A stretch of DNA of 64,000 bases from Hornefia butyriciproducens (GCF_009695915.1 NZ_VUMZ01000001.1:434001-498000); one strand, 5' to 3'. Shown: positions 14,468-22,371, counted from the stretch's first letter. The notes: a model not told the origin generated them from the sequence alone. Made by a program: numbers and translations.

Positions 14468-15769
14468 TTATTCTGCTTTATCTGTTGGCAAATAGAAGAT
14501 TTTACCGTCTTTTGAAATCAGTTGCACATCCTCGGCGTACAGTTCACTGTTATCCTGCGGATATTCAATAGATTTCGCTGACGCTTGAACTGCTATCATG
14601 TCCACTATTTTTTCGTCAATCGCCCTGAAATTGAGTTCGTCGTTAAATAATCCGGGAAGAAAATGAATAACACCATCGAAGCCAGCTCTTTTTCGCCTGA
14701 TTTCATCGGTATCAATGCCTAATCGTTTTACGGATGTCTGATGCCACCCAGTCAATAATGCTTGAGTGTCTTCCACCTGCTTTGTGTATGTCGGCAATAG
14801 CGCTACACACTGCTCTCTTGATACAGTCCCCATATGAAGCGTATACCTCAAGTCGGAAATCTTATACAGAACATCAAGTAATGCTTTCTGGTACGTATAC
14901 CAGTTTTGCGCCTCTTTTAATTCCTTTTCATAGGCTGCATAATCCAAATCGTTTTTCTTTGAATAGCCAGCCAGTGTTAAATTGACCTGACCAAGCAACT
15001 GCGTGCATTCTTCTTCCAGACTATCGAGCTGTGCAATCTTTGACAGCCTCAATTCATCATTCTCAAGGATCTCTACTTGAAAATCAGCAATTTTCTTAAC
15101 ATGAGCAACGAGCGAAAAAACTCGGCTTCGAAACTCGTTGTCTTGGAAATCAGATATTTTAGATATATCATCGCTGATTTCACCCAATTCCGCATTTATC
15201 CGTGTCATGTAATACTGCCCGACAACCATTGACGCAACTCCCATAGCTGCCGCTGCAGTGTTTGCTACTACAGCAGTTCCTTTTTGAGCTTGAACCGCCA
15301 CAAGATTTGCATGACCTTGAATTCCATCAGCACCGCGATAAAATCCTCGAACCGCGCCTTCCATAGCCTGAGAATTGGTAAGCTTAGCACCAGCCGGAAT
15401 TATGGCACGATATAAAACTTCGTTTCCCGCTTTTGCAGCTTGGACTGCATTTGTCCTAGCTACACCAGCTTGCGCCAATCCGGGAACAAGATTATTCACC
15501 CGTGCCAGAACTTTACTATCAGTTATCTCTACCAGCCTACTCTCGTCCGGTATTGCTTCTGCAGGGAGCATCTCCATCTGAATAGCAAGTTCATTGAGCT
15601 TTTGATCTGACTGAGATAATTCGCTGGTTTGCTTTGTAATTATCGTACCGTTATCCTTATCAGATTTATCCTCACCTTCGGGCGAACTCACTCTTTTTCC
15701 CCTATAAGTTAGCAAAGCAACAATGGCCAGCACTGCCACAATGCATATTCCAACTACAACATACTCCAT
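14468..15769 (-). CDS. Membrane-anchored coiled-coil protein of unknown function
   Basis: I do not recognise a named family with certainty. The 433-residue protein has an N-terminal membrane anchor (residues about 3-21), a charged linker to about 50, a second hydrophobic stretch at about 165-187, then a long helical region starting VGQYYMTRINAELGEISDDI that looks like a coiled coil to about 270. Proteins with this QYYM-x2-IN-x-EL-x2-I pattern are widespread and uncharacterised in Gram-positive bacteria, as far as I recall. AAAGGAGG precedes the ATG. It stands alone between a recombinase fragment and a repeat. A role in envelope sensing or defence is possible but unsupported. Confidence 0.7.
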   Translation of the reverse strand: MEYVVVGICIVAVLAIVALLTYRGKRVSSPEGEDKSDKDNGTIITKQTSELSQSDQKLNELAIQMEMLPAEAIPDESRLVEITDSKVLARVNNLVPGLAQAGVARTNAVQAAKAGNEVLYRAIIPAGAKLTNSQAMEGAVRGFYRGADGIQGHANLVAVQAQKGTAVVANTAAAAMGVASMVVGQYYMTRINAELGEISDDISKISDFQDNEFRSRVFSLVAHVKKIADFQVEILENDELRLSKIAQLDSLEEECTQLLGQVNLTLAGYSKKNDLDYAAYEKELKEAQNWYTYQKALLDVLYKISDLRYTLHMGTVSREQCVALLPTYTKQVEDTQALLTGWHQTSVKRLGIDTDEIRRKRAGFDGVIHFLPGLFNDELNFRAIDEKIVDMIAVQASAKSIEYPQDNSELYAEDVQLISKDGKIFYLPTDKAE

Positions 15770-15843
15770 TTTCGAAGTTCCTCCTTTTACTGTTCTATAA
15801 TAGAAACAGTAAACTTTGCGAACATATCAAGTCGTTCCAGCCT

Positions 15844-15966
15844 TGACATCTATCTCACAGCCACAACTACCCCAACATCTAACTCGGCAACTCAACATAG
15901 TGACATCTATCGTGGCAACTCAACTCTCACACTTTTTGAGCTGATCTGCCTTTGGATAAGTTACCG
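15844..15966 (+). repeat. Dispersed repeat, copy 3
   Basis: About 120 bases nearly identical to 11,265-11,386, in the same orientation and at the same distance from an rlmD remnant. The partial copy at 5504 shares its left half. Confidence 0.85.
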
Positions 15967-16039
15967 CAGACAATTACCCGTTCCACCAACTCGAAACTGT
16001 CTGAAGCCGAAAAATGCCTGAAATCAAGGGCTTTCGCGG

Positions 16040-16084
16040 CTATTTCCCTTCGACCCTTGACATCAATACTACGCACTCCATATG
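16040..16084 (-). pseudogene. rlmD: Vestigial 3' end of an rlmD gene (remnant 2)
   Basis: On the minus strand 15 codons read HMECVVLMSRVEGK then stop, the terminal motif of RlmD. The codons before it (INSC) already depart from the intact gene, so the junction is at or just before the histidine. Downstream of the stop, AAGCCCTTGATTTCA resembles the sequence just downstream of the intact rlmD (about 20,843-20,860). Confidence 0.78.
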
Positions 16085-16198
16085 GCAAGAGTTGATACCA
16101 TGAATGTCAAAATGACTCTTGCCCGTTATCGGAAACTTATCATACCCTTTTTTGAGCATTTCCTCGTTATCGGGAACTTGTCAATAAGACGGTTATCA

Positions 16199-16738
16199 TT
16201 ATCCGACAATACCGGAATTGATAACCTTCATTTTACTATGATATTTTGGACATCTTTCTTTGCAAATATAAACGTATCCGTCCTTCGGCTCTTCTTCATC
16301 CTCGAAAAAATCTTCTGCCGGAATGGATCGCGTATAATATGTTTTGCAAGTCGGACATTCTACATCGTTCTCTCTAAAAATGCCACGCTTACAAATAATG
16401 CTCACCCTGTCATGGTTAAAAAGTTTCTTGCAATGGTAGCACTCATAAATAGTTGGTGTCAGACGAATATACGGCTCTCCATAGAGCAATCTGTTTTCTT
16501 CCCATTCTTCACTGCCAGGTTCTACATCCTTAAAGAGAAAGCAGTTTCCAGTCGAATCCTCTTCGGTAACAGTACCACGGAAAAGCTCAAATATTTTTCT
16601 GTAGAACGGATCACCTTCTCCTGATTCAAATTCCTGTTTCATTTTAATTGCGTCTAAATGCTCAAACCCGCATTCGCCTTCAACTAAGGTTTCATGGTAA
16701 CCATATTCTGTACATTGAACTTCAAAATATAAGCCCAT
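16199..16738 (-). CDS. Hypothetical protein with a cysteine-rich zinc-ribbon-like part
   Basis: I do not recognise the family. The 179-residue acidic protein starts MGLYFEVQCTEYGYHE and has a C-terminal half with paired cysteines (YECYHCKKLF, IICKRGIF, VECPTCKTYY, ICKERCPKYH), likely one or two zinc ribbons. AGGAGA precedes the ATG. It is the last gene of a nine-gene leftward run of small, acidic, mostly unknown proteins; such runs resemble immunity-gene arrays of polymorphic toxin systems. The stop is about 115 bases from rlmD remnant 2. Confidence 0.75.
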   Translation of the reverse strand: MGLYFEVQCTEYGYHETLVEGECGFEHLDAIKMKQEFESGEGDPFYRKIFELFRGTVTEEDSTGNCFLFKDVEPGSEEWEENRLLYGEPYIRLTPTIYECYHCKKLFNHDRVSIICKRGIFRENDVECPTCKTYYTRSIPAEDFFEDEEEPKDGYVYICKERCPKYHSKMKVINSGIVG

Positions 16739-16748
16739 ATTCTTTCTC

Positions 16749-17141
16749 CTATTGATTTAACCGCCCTATTCTATCCGCACTTGCCCGAACTCGTTTTCTT
16801 CCATCCCTGGTCAAAGTATTTCCATCCATAAGAAAGCCGTTCTTCTCTTCTCTCAAATCGGCAAATAAAACAGCCAGTTCTTCTATAGCAGCATCGACCT
16901 GACCTTCCATTTCTGTGGATATGTCAGGATCTCTCTCTTCGAATTGAATCTTGGATAAATACTCCCATGTTGCATTGGAAACTGCATTCCCATCCGCACA
17001 CTTATTCAGAAGCCGCCAAAGAGAGTCAAGATACTCTTGGGCTTTGTAATCTGCCTTTACTGAAGCCGGCACCTCGCAGTTCTTTGCCCGGTACTCTGCC
17101 TCTATCTTTTTATACTCTTTCCAGTAAGAGCTAATCCTCAT
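16749..17141 (-). CDS. Small hypothetical protein
   Basis: No family is recognised. About 130 residues, mostly helical by appearance (SYWKEYKKIEAEYRAK, EYLDSLWRLLNKCADG, VDAAIEELAVLFADLREEKNG), ending TRDGRKRVRASADRIGRLNQ. The ATG at 17,141 is preferred over the GTG three codons upstream because AGGTG lies 6 bases before it. It lies 10 bases upstream of the zinc-ribbon gene and 26 bases downstream of the next small gene, in a tight operon-like run. Confidence 0.7.
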   Translation of the reverse strand: MRISSYWKEYKKIEAEYRAKNCEVPASVKADYKAQEYLDSLWRLLNKCADGNAVSNATWEYLSKIQFEERDPDISTEMEGQVDAAIEELAVLFADLREEKNGFLMDGNTLTRDGRKRVRASADRIGRLNQ

Positions 17142-17167
17142 ATCAATCACCTGATCCGGACTTTTTT

Positions 17168-17566
17168 CTAATACATTTCCTCTACTCTCTTATCAAGAAC
17201 CGGATCCTTTATCGGAGAACCGTCTGTATTAAGTATCAGTTCCTGCGTTCCTTTGAACATGCAATAGCCGTCTTCATTCACATCCCAGTCTTGAATCCAA
17301 CTCCATGAATTCTCTGGATCCCTGAGTAGGATATTCCCTTTTCCATCACATAACTGTCCCTCGTCACCGACCCAGGATCGATAATCCCAATAAAGCCTCA
17401 GCTCCTCGGATGCATGTTCATACATCCAGTGTTCAAAATCCTCGTGAAACTCCTGTTCCTCTTCTTCACTCATCTCGCGTTGCATTTCTTCTTCTGAAAA
17501 CTGTGAAAAGTATTCTTCTGCCAACGCTTGAGACTCATCCCAAAGTGGCTCTGGTGGTCTCATCAT
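17168..17566 (-). CDS. Small acidic hypothetical protein
   Basis: No family is recognised. About 132 residues, strongly acidic at the front (QFSEEEMQREMSEEEEQEFHEDFEHW written in part), then a tryptophan-rich part (LRLYWDYRSWVGDEG, SWSWIQDWDVNEDGYCMFKG) that looks like a small beta-domain with a repeated G-x-L/I pattern. AGAGGTG precedes the ATG pair; 17,566 is chosen over the upstream GTG. Its size, charge and setting resemble immunity proteins of toxin systems, but this is inference. Confidence 0.7.
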   Translation of the reverse strand: MMRPPEPLWDESQALAEEYFSQFSEEEMQREMSEEEEQEFHEDFEHWMYEHASEELRLYWDYRSWVGDEGQLCDGKGNILLRDPENSWSWIQDWDVNEDGYCMFKGTQELILNTDGSPIKDPVLDKRVEEMY

Positions 17567-17583
17567 AATGCTCACCTCTACTA

Positions 17584-17868
17584 TTAATCCACATCCGAAA
17601 TATCAGCTTCTGAAAAATCCCAGTCTCCATTGATTGCCTGCAGAACGGCTCTGTAAGTAATACGCTTTGGTATGATTTTGACGCACCAATCACTGTGATC
17701 AGAAAAAGGTGTGACAACAACAGACTGCCGTTCCGGTTCAAATCGTATTCTGTGGATTTGTCTGAAAGTTAACTCGCGCTCTTCTCCTGATTCTATCGCT
17801 TCCTCAATTTCCTTCTTAAAGTCAGGATGGTTTTGTGCATATACCATCCAGCCATATGTCATGATCAT
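17584..17868 (-). CDS. Small hypothetical protein, translationally linked to the ATP-grasp gene
   Basis: No family is recognised. About 94 residues starting MIMTYGWMVYAQNHPDFKKE, then ELTFRQIHRIRFEPERQSVVV and DWCVKIIPKRITY. The ATG at 17,868 follows AGGTG by 5 bases; the longer upstream frame overlaps the ATP-grasp gene and has no ribosome site. It begins 4 bases after the ATP-grasp stop, so the two are probably co-translated. Confidence 0.7.
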   Translation of the reverse strand: MIMTYGWMVYAQNHPDFKKEIEEAIESGEERELTFRQIHRIRFEPERQSVVVTPFSDHSDWCVKIIPKRITYRAVLQAINGDWDFSEADISDVD

Positions 17869-17872
17869 ATTC

Positions 17873-19123
17873 TCACCTATTGTCAGCCTTGACCCACCAA
17901 CCGCGGCCATCACGATAGCCGTACTTTTCCATGATTGGTGACAGAGCCACTATTGAATGCGGGTGTTCCTCGTCTTCACTCATGAGTCCTTCGGCTTTAG
18001 CAATTTGAATCAGCCGTTCTTCCAGAGAATCCATTAATTCCGCCCACGCGTCTGTGATTGCACAGGCATTCTCATATTCCTCTGTACCTTCTTCGAAATC
18101 GTACACATCATCTTCAACCCACCAGAACTTATTGAATGCTCCGGCAAACGCATCGACTAATTCCTGAGTGCCTTTCAGATTATTAGCCACATCCCACATT
18201 TCCTCTAATGAGACTTCCGGGAGTGGATCTCCTGCCATAATTACGGTTCCTTCCTCGAAGAAGTCTTCCACCGGGATCCAGGTTCGTTCCTGCATAGCCT
18301 CAATCGTATTGTTCCAGAGCACCAGTGGATTAGCACCCACGAAACCGCTTTCCTGCGCATCATTAACTTCAATAATGATCCATTCACCGGATGCAGTTTT
18401 GGCAACATCAATAGCCGGGAAGGACACAGCAAGTCTTTGTGCAGCCCAGTCAGTCAATTTGAGAACTTCCTGTAGTTCGCTTTCCGGTAAAGAGTATTGA
18501 TGACCCATATACCAGTAAGGACCGTACGCCATACATTTGCCTTCAAAGTAGAAGAACCGGAATTCATAACTGATAGGAACCATATCCGGATACGAATCCG
18601 CATCGATCACCTGCAGTGGAACATATTCACGCACAGCTACCTTCTGCCAGGACAGTATGCTGTCGCGTTCCCATTCCTTTCTCAAAGCGTTATACTGATC
18701 AATGTTCTCGATGATGCACTGTGACTTTTTATGGCGATTTGTCTGCCTATTGCCTTTAATAAAGACAGGGAATGAGAAATCAATCAGGAGTTCTTCCACT
18801 TGAGGCAGCTCATCATATATCTTTGTGAACGGTGTTTTATCCTTCAGCGACGGGTACCATTCTTCAATTGTGCTGCAACGCAGATGTTCTCCCTCGTGCA
18901 CGAGCAGCTTCATTCCCATGTCCTCGAGTGTCGCTTCCACTCCGGCGTAATCCTCAACCGCGCCTATATGCAATAAAACAGGAGCCTCTACTTCTGAAAC
19001 AACGGATCTGCATTCAAAGTTGTTCCTGAAATCGAAGTCATATACATCGTTTCCTGTCTTCCGTAGCAGGACAGCAATATTTCCAATTGTAAAAAAGTCA
19101 TCACTGATCGTTCTAATATCCAT
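17873..19123 (-). CDS. ATP-grasp domain protein
   Basis: The 416-residue protein has an ATP-grasp-like core of the R2K type: FPVFIKGNRQTNRHKKSQCI with a nucleotide-binding lysine near residue 122, VAVREYVPLQVI, YEFRFFYFEGKCMAYGPYW, and the metal-binding end FPAIDVAKTASGEWIIIEVNDAQESGF near residue 245. About 150 residues follow, rich in acidic residues and helices, with no recognised fold. R2K proteins are thought to ligate or modify peptides or other macromolecules and have been found in conflict and peptide-tagging contexts. It is the only recognisable enzyme among the small genes of this run. The substrate is unknown. Confidence 0.78.
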   Translation of the reverse strand: MDIRTISDDFFTIGNIAVLLRKTGNDVYDFDFRNNFECRSVVSEVEAPVLLHIGAVEDYAGVEATLEDMGMKLLVHEGEHLRCSTIEEWYPSLKDKTPFTKIYDELPQVEELLIDFSFPVFIKGNRQTNRHKKSQCIIENIDQYNALRKEWERDSILSWQKVAVREYVPLQVIDADSYPDMVPISYEFRFFYFEGKCMAYGPYWYMGHQYSLPESELQEVLKLTDWAAQRLAVSFPAIDVAKTASGEWIIIEVNDAQESGFVGANPLVLWNNTIEAMQERTWIPVEDFFEEGTVIMAGDPLPEVSLEEMWDVANNLKGTQELVDAFAGAFNKFWWVEDDVYDFEEGTEEYENACAITDAWAELMDSLEERLIQIAKAEGLMSEDEEHPHSIVALSPIMEKYGYRDGRGWWVKADNR

Positions 19124-19133
19124 CTGTTAACCA

Positions 19134-19436
19134 CTATTCGCAATCGTGCGCTTCTTTAATATCTTGAATCGAGATACACTCTTCTATACCATCATCCTCG
19201 ATTCGAACTATATAATCACCATCCGCTGTAATATCAACAATCTCTCCTTCCCTTCCATCAGCGAGAGAAACGTGATAAAAAACATCTACGATTGGTGCCT
19301 CAATATACTTATCTCCTAACTCACGAAGTATTTCTTTCTCGGCTATTTCTACCGAATCTGTAATAAAGTCTGTGACCCCATCACAATACCAATAATAGTC
19401 ATCCATCCTGACTATTTGTCCAGGCATCATCAACAT
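19134..19436 (-). CDS. Small hypothetical protein
   Basis: No family is recognised. The product of about 100 residues includes MPGQIVRMDDYYWYCDGVTD, then AEKEILRELGDKYIEAP and a small beta-barrel-like end (GREGEIVDITADGDYIVRIEDDGIEE). The start is uncertain: ATGs at 19,460, 19,436 and 19,406 are in frame and none has a clear ribosome site. Any but the last overlaps the next gene's end. The pattern suggests coupled translation within the run. Confidence 0.6.
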   Translation of the reverse strand: MLMMPGQIVRMDDYYWYCDGVTDFITDSVEIAEKEILRELGDKYIEAPIVDVFYHVSLADGREGEIVDITADGDYIVRIEDDGIEECISIQDIKEAHDCE

Positions 19437-19815
19437 ATCTTCTTTTGAATGCCATGCCACGAGGAAGGATTACCCCTCCTCCAGAAAATAGCAGTTCGAT
19501 TTCTCCGGAACAATCGTCATAGAAAAAATCCACCCGATCAAAGCGATGCATAATATCTACTATTTTCAGGCATAATTTTTCAACTTCTTCTGTTGGAACA
19601 CTGAAGGGTTTTTCCATCTGTATCTTGCCCATCTCATCACTCTCTTCGTATTTTCCTTCCCCCGATATTTGTATTTCATAGATACAATGTGTTTCCGGTC
19701 CGTCTGGAAATGAATAATGTGATGAACGTACTACAATGCCCTTGATATCATTCACTATTCGTTTGTTTCTTTTCAGTTCTTCTTTATAGCTTTTTCCCGT
19801 ATTCACGACACCCAT
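19399..19815 (-). CDS. Small hypothetical protein
   Basis: No family is recognised. The 138-residue protein has a mixed alpha/beta look: SYKEELKRNKRIVNDIKGIVV, a strand pair (HCIYEIQISGEG), a helix (TEEVEKLCLKIVDIMHRF) and a glycine-rich turn (ELLFSGGGVILPRG). It overlaps the upstream gene by 13 bases and the downstream one by up to 60. No signal peptide or membrane segment is seen. Confidence 0.68.
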   Translation of the reverse strand: MGVVNTGKSYKEELKRNKRIVNDIKGIVVRSSHYSFPDGPETHCIYEIQISGEGKYEESDEMGKIQMEKPFSVPTEEVEKLCLKIVDIMHRFDRVDFFYDDCSGEIELLFSGGGVILPRGMAFKRRYVDDAWTNSQDG

Positions 19816-20213
19816 ATCAACTCCTGCTCACCGAGTCTTTTGCTTTCGCCCTCATCTATTATTCTGTAACGAAATCCCCGACCATAACGTGGTCCGACTT
19901 GGAAGCTTACAAAAGCATATTCATAATTACTATAAATGCCGACTGCCCCACGTCCTTCCGGAAAATACATCCCGCTGACAGGAGAAATTCTGTTTTTTGT
20001 CCCAACTTTTACTATCTCTAAAACCCCATTTTCGTATTTATATGTTTCGAGCGGATCAGATATATAAAAACCCACTGTACGCTTGTTTCCATAAGCAAAA
20101 TCAATATAAAAGACACTTGGTGGTGTGCCAAAATGAGGGTCACTCTCTGTATTTGATATTTCCTCTAACATTTCAGTACAAATGTCCAGAAGCTGATTCT
20201 TGACTCCTATCAT
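19803..20213 (-). CDS. Small hypothetical protein
   Basis: No family is recognised. The 136-residue, beta-rich protein reads PPSVFYIDFAYGNKRTVGFY, YKYENGVLEIVKVGTKNRI and a final RYGRGFRYRIIDEGESKRLG. GGAG lies 7 bases before the ATG. Its start overlaps the stop of the first gene of the run (TAATG), so these two are translationally coupled. Confidence 0.68.
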   Translation of the reverse strand: MIGVKNQLLDICTEMLEEISNTESDPHFGTPPSVFYIDFAYGNKRTVGFYISDPLETYKYENGVLEIVKVGTKNRISPVSGMYFPEGRGAVGIYSNYEYAFVSFQVGPRYGRGFRYRIIDEGESKRLGEQELIWVS

Positions 20214-20806
20214 TATTGATCTCCATTGTCCGGGCTTATCATTTCAGCCTCTTTCGTCAGCATATAAACAACAACCGTTCCGATATCATTATATGGATGA
20301 TTCAGTTCACCCCATTCCCCGAAACGTAGCTTGAAACATCCATTTTTTGCATAACGAAAGCAATAGTACTTTAGCTTTCCATCCTTTGGATCTATTTCAC
20401 TTAGGTCTATTCCAGTATTATTGAATATGAATTCCTTTGCTATCAATTCTGCTTCAAGTCTTGTGCAGAGTGGAGCCACGTTTTTCTTCTCCCAGTTTTC
20501 TCTCCATTCTGGGTCCGGAACAACATATCTGCATTCACCCACAAGTTCTGCTGTTCTTTCCCACCGTTCAAGTCCGGTTTTTGATAGCAAATGAGACCGA
20601 ATCCACATTTTAGGTGACTTAAGATCCTCATGCAAAGAAGCGAATTCTGCAGCAATATCAGAGATCGCCTTCTTTAACGATGGCGATATATCCCTGTATC
20701 GCAAAAACCGAATTGTCGGTATTTTTTCTATCCTCTCAAGCATCTGCTTTGATACAGTATCATAAAATGCGCAGGATTTACTTACCTCTATGACAAAACT
20801 TATCAC
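20213..20806 (-). CDS. Hypothetical protein, first gene of the small-gene run
   Basis: No family is recognised. The 197-residue protein has a helical first half (DISPSLKKAISDIAAEFASL, LSKTGLERWERTAELVG) and a beta-rich end (LKYYCFRYAKNGCFKLRFGE, DIGTVVVYMLTKEAEM). No promoter is obvious in the 60 bases between its start and the rlmD stop, so it might be read from the rlmD promoter; the rlmD gene is in the same direction and no terminator is seen between them. This would give an inserted cargo operon expression as soon as it lands behind rlmD. Confidence 0.68.
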   Translation of the reverse strand: MISFVIEVSKSCAFYDTVSKQMLERIEKIPTIRFLRYRDISPSLKKAISDIAAEFASLHEDLKSPKMWIRSHLLSKTGLERWERTAELVGECRYVVPDPEWRENWEKKNVAPLCTRLEAELIAKEFIFNNTGIDLSEIDPKDGKLKYYCFRYAKNGCFKLRFGEWGELNHPYNDIGTVVVYMLTKEAEMISPDNGDQ

Positions 20807-20842
20807 CGAATTGACTTCCGGACCGAAACCCGGGAATCCCTT

Positions 20843-20867
20843 GAAATCAAGGCTTATACGCCCTTTT
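20843..20867. other. Sequence just downstream of rlmD resembling the remnant flanks
   Basis: GAAATCAAGGCTTATACGCCC here resembles AAATCAAGGGCTTTCGCGGC at 16,021-16,040 and GGCTTTCGCGCC at 11,449-11,460, each directly outside an rlmD stop codon. This is the expected neighbourhood of an element end. The exact crossover bases cannot be fixed by eye. Confidence 0.5.
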
Positions 20868-22355
20868 TCACTTAACCTTTGACATCAAACAGACCGTCTC
20901 CACGTGTCCGGTCCAGCAGAAAAGATCTGCGGGGGTCGCTTCTATGAACCGGTAGCCCTTCCCGTTCAGGTATTTCACATCCCGGGCCAGTGTGGCCGGA
21001 TCACAGGATATGTAGACTATTCGGGAGGGCTCTGCCGCAGTCACGGCATCCAGAAGGCGTTCATCGCAGCCGGCGCGGGGAGGATCCAGAATCACGACAT
21101 CTGCCTTTGTAACGCGAAGATCCTCATCGACCGGAGCCGAAGCTGCGAAATCAGCCGTATCGCCGCTGTTCCCCATCAGCCTGGGAAGCACAGATTCCGC
21201 CTTTCCGCATACATATCGTGCATTTACGATCCCATTGATTACCGCATTACGGTTAGCGTCCAGAACGGCACTTCTCTGTGATTCAATACCGATGACCTTT
21301 GTGCCCGCGAAAGCCTCCTCGTCACGCTTCCGTAGCTCATTCAAAAGCCACTGGCCGATGGTCCCGGCTCCGCAGTACAGATCCAGAATCGTCTCGCCGC
21401 CGGTCAGAGCCGCATACTCTGCCGCCTTATTGTAAAGTTTCACCATCTGTGCAGGATTTACCTGGTAGAATGACAGCGGAGAAATTTCATACCGCATACC
21501 GCCGAGTTCTTCATTAATAGTCGGGCGACCCGCAAGAACCTCGGTTTTGTCACCGAAAATTTCGCCGGGCTTTCCTTTATTGATGTTCAGAATAACGCTC
21601 TCAAGGCTGAAGGGCTCTTCGACGGCCTCGTCCAGCATCGCCACAAGCTTGGCGGCGTGGGGAATCCCCTTGCCGTTGATCACCAGAATCACCATGACCT
21701 CGCCGGTGCCGAACGCCGTACGGACGACCATATGCCGCATAAGGCCCTTTTCCCAGCGGGGATCGTAGCCGGTAATGTGATCCTGCCGCATGAACTCCCG
21801 CAGCGCTTCCGCCGCCGAGGCAACCGGTTCCGTCTGCAGGGCGCAGTCGGGACAGTCCGTCACCTCACGGCTTTTTCCGCGGTAAAAGCCAACCGCCGGT
21901 TCTCCGAGATTTTCAACAATCCCGCCCTTCCGCGTGATAATCCCGCCGGTTGAGACCGCCATCGACGCTTTGTTCCGGTAGCGCCAGGGGGACTCCGCCT
22001 CCAGAGCCGTCCGGATCAGAGGATCCCTCAGCCCCGCGATGCGGGTCAGCGCGTCCCGTACGTGCCGCTCCTTCAGCCTCAGCTGCGCGTCATAGGTAAG
22101 TCTGCCCATGGGGCATCCTCCGCAGCGGGAGTCCAGGGAACAAAAGCCTTCTGTCCTGTCTTCCGACGGTTCGTCAATACTGAGTAGCCGGGCGAGGGCA
22201 TAACGTTTCTTCACCCGGAAGATCTCCGCCTGCACTGTATCACCCGGAAGCGCTCCTTTCACAAAGACGGTCAGGCCGTCTTCACTGTGTCCGATTCCGC
22301 TTCCGTCTGTAGTCATATCGTTTATCTGCAATCTGATTTTTTGTCCTTTATCCAT
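20868..22355 (-). CDS. rlmD: 23S rRNA (uracil-5)-methyltransferase RlmD/RumA
   Basis: The 495-residue protein has a TRAM-like N-terminal barrel (residues 1-60), the iron-sulfur cysteines CSLDSRCGGCPMG near residue 72 plus DCPDC near 167, and a methyltransferase domain with LDLYCGAGTIG, VILDPPRAGCDERLL (catalytic region) and YISCDPATLARD. It ends HVETVCLMSKVK. The family methylates U1939 or U747 of 23S rRNA. A promoter with extended -10 TGCTATAAT places the transcript start next to the ATG, and there is no ribosome site, so translation may be leaderless. Its 3' end is a known integration site for serine-integrase elements, and two spare 3' ends lie downstream. Confidence 0.92.
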   Translation of the reverse strand: MDKGQKIRLQINDMTTDGSGIGHSEDGLTVFVKGALPGDTVQAEIFRVKKRYALARLLSIDEPSEDRTEGFCSLDSRCGGCPMGRLTYDAQLRLKERHVRDALTRIAGLRDPLIRTALEAESPWRYRNKASMAVSTGGIITRKGGIVENLGEPAVGFYRGKSREVTDCPDCALQTEPVASAAEALREFMRQDHITGYDPRWEKGLMRHMVVRTAFGTGEVMVILVINGKGIPHAAKLVAMLDEAVEEPFSLESVILNINKGKPGEIFGDKTEVLAGRPTINEELGGMRYEISPLSFYQVNPAQMVKLYNKAAEYAALTGGETILDLYCGAGTIGQWLLNELRKRDEEAFAGTKVIGIESQRSAVLDANRNAVINGIVNARYVCGKAESVLPRLMGNSGDTADFAASAPVDEDLRVTKADVVILDPPRAGCDERLLDAVTAAEPSRIVYISCDPATLARDVKYLNGKGYRFIEATPADLFCWTGHVETVCLMSKVK

Positions 22356-22362
22356 GGTTTTT

Positions 22363-22371
22363 ATTATAGCA
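22363..22371 (-). promoter_or_regulatory. Extended -10 promoter of rlmD
   Basis: Minus strand TGCTATAAT (-10 core 22,363-22,368) lies 8 bases before the ATG at 22,355. A poor -35 (TTGAAC) would have 15-base spacing, so the TG extension likely compensates. Confidence 0.6.

Larger units (their letters stand above)
15770..16198. other. Junction region between two accessory modules
   Basis: About 430 bases without an intact gene. It contains dispersed repeat copy 3 (15,844-15,966) and rlmD remnant 2 (16,040-16,084). At about 16,124-16,194 near-repeats of CCCGTTATCGG(A/G)AACTT and related segments occur, which look like short inverted or direct repeats. Confidence 0.55.

Noticed and set aside
11265-15966. 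CRISPR array suspected from repeated units
   Set aside because: Only two or three short units occur per copy, without regular spacers, and no cas gene is in the window.
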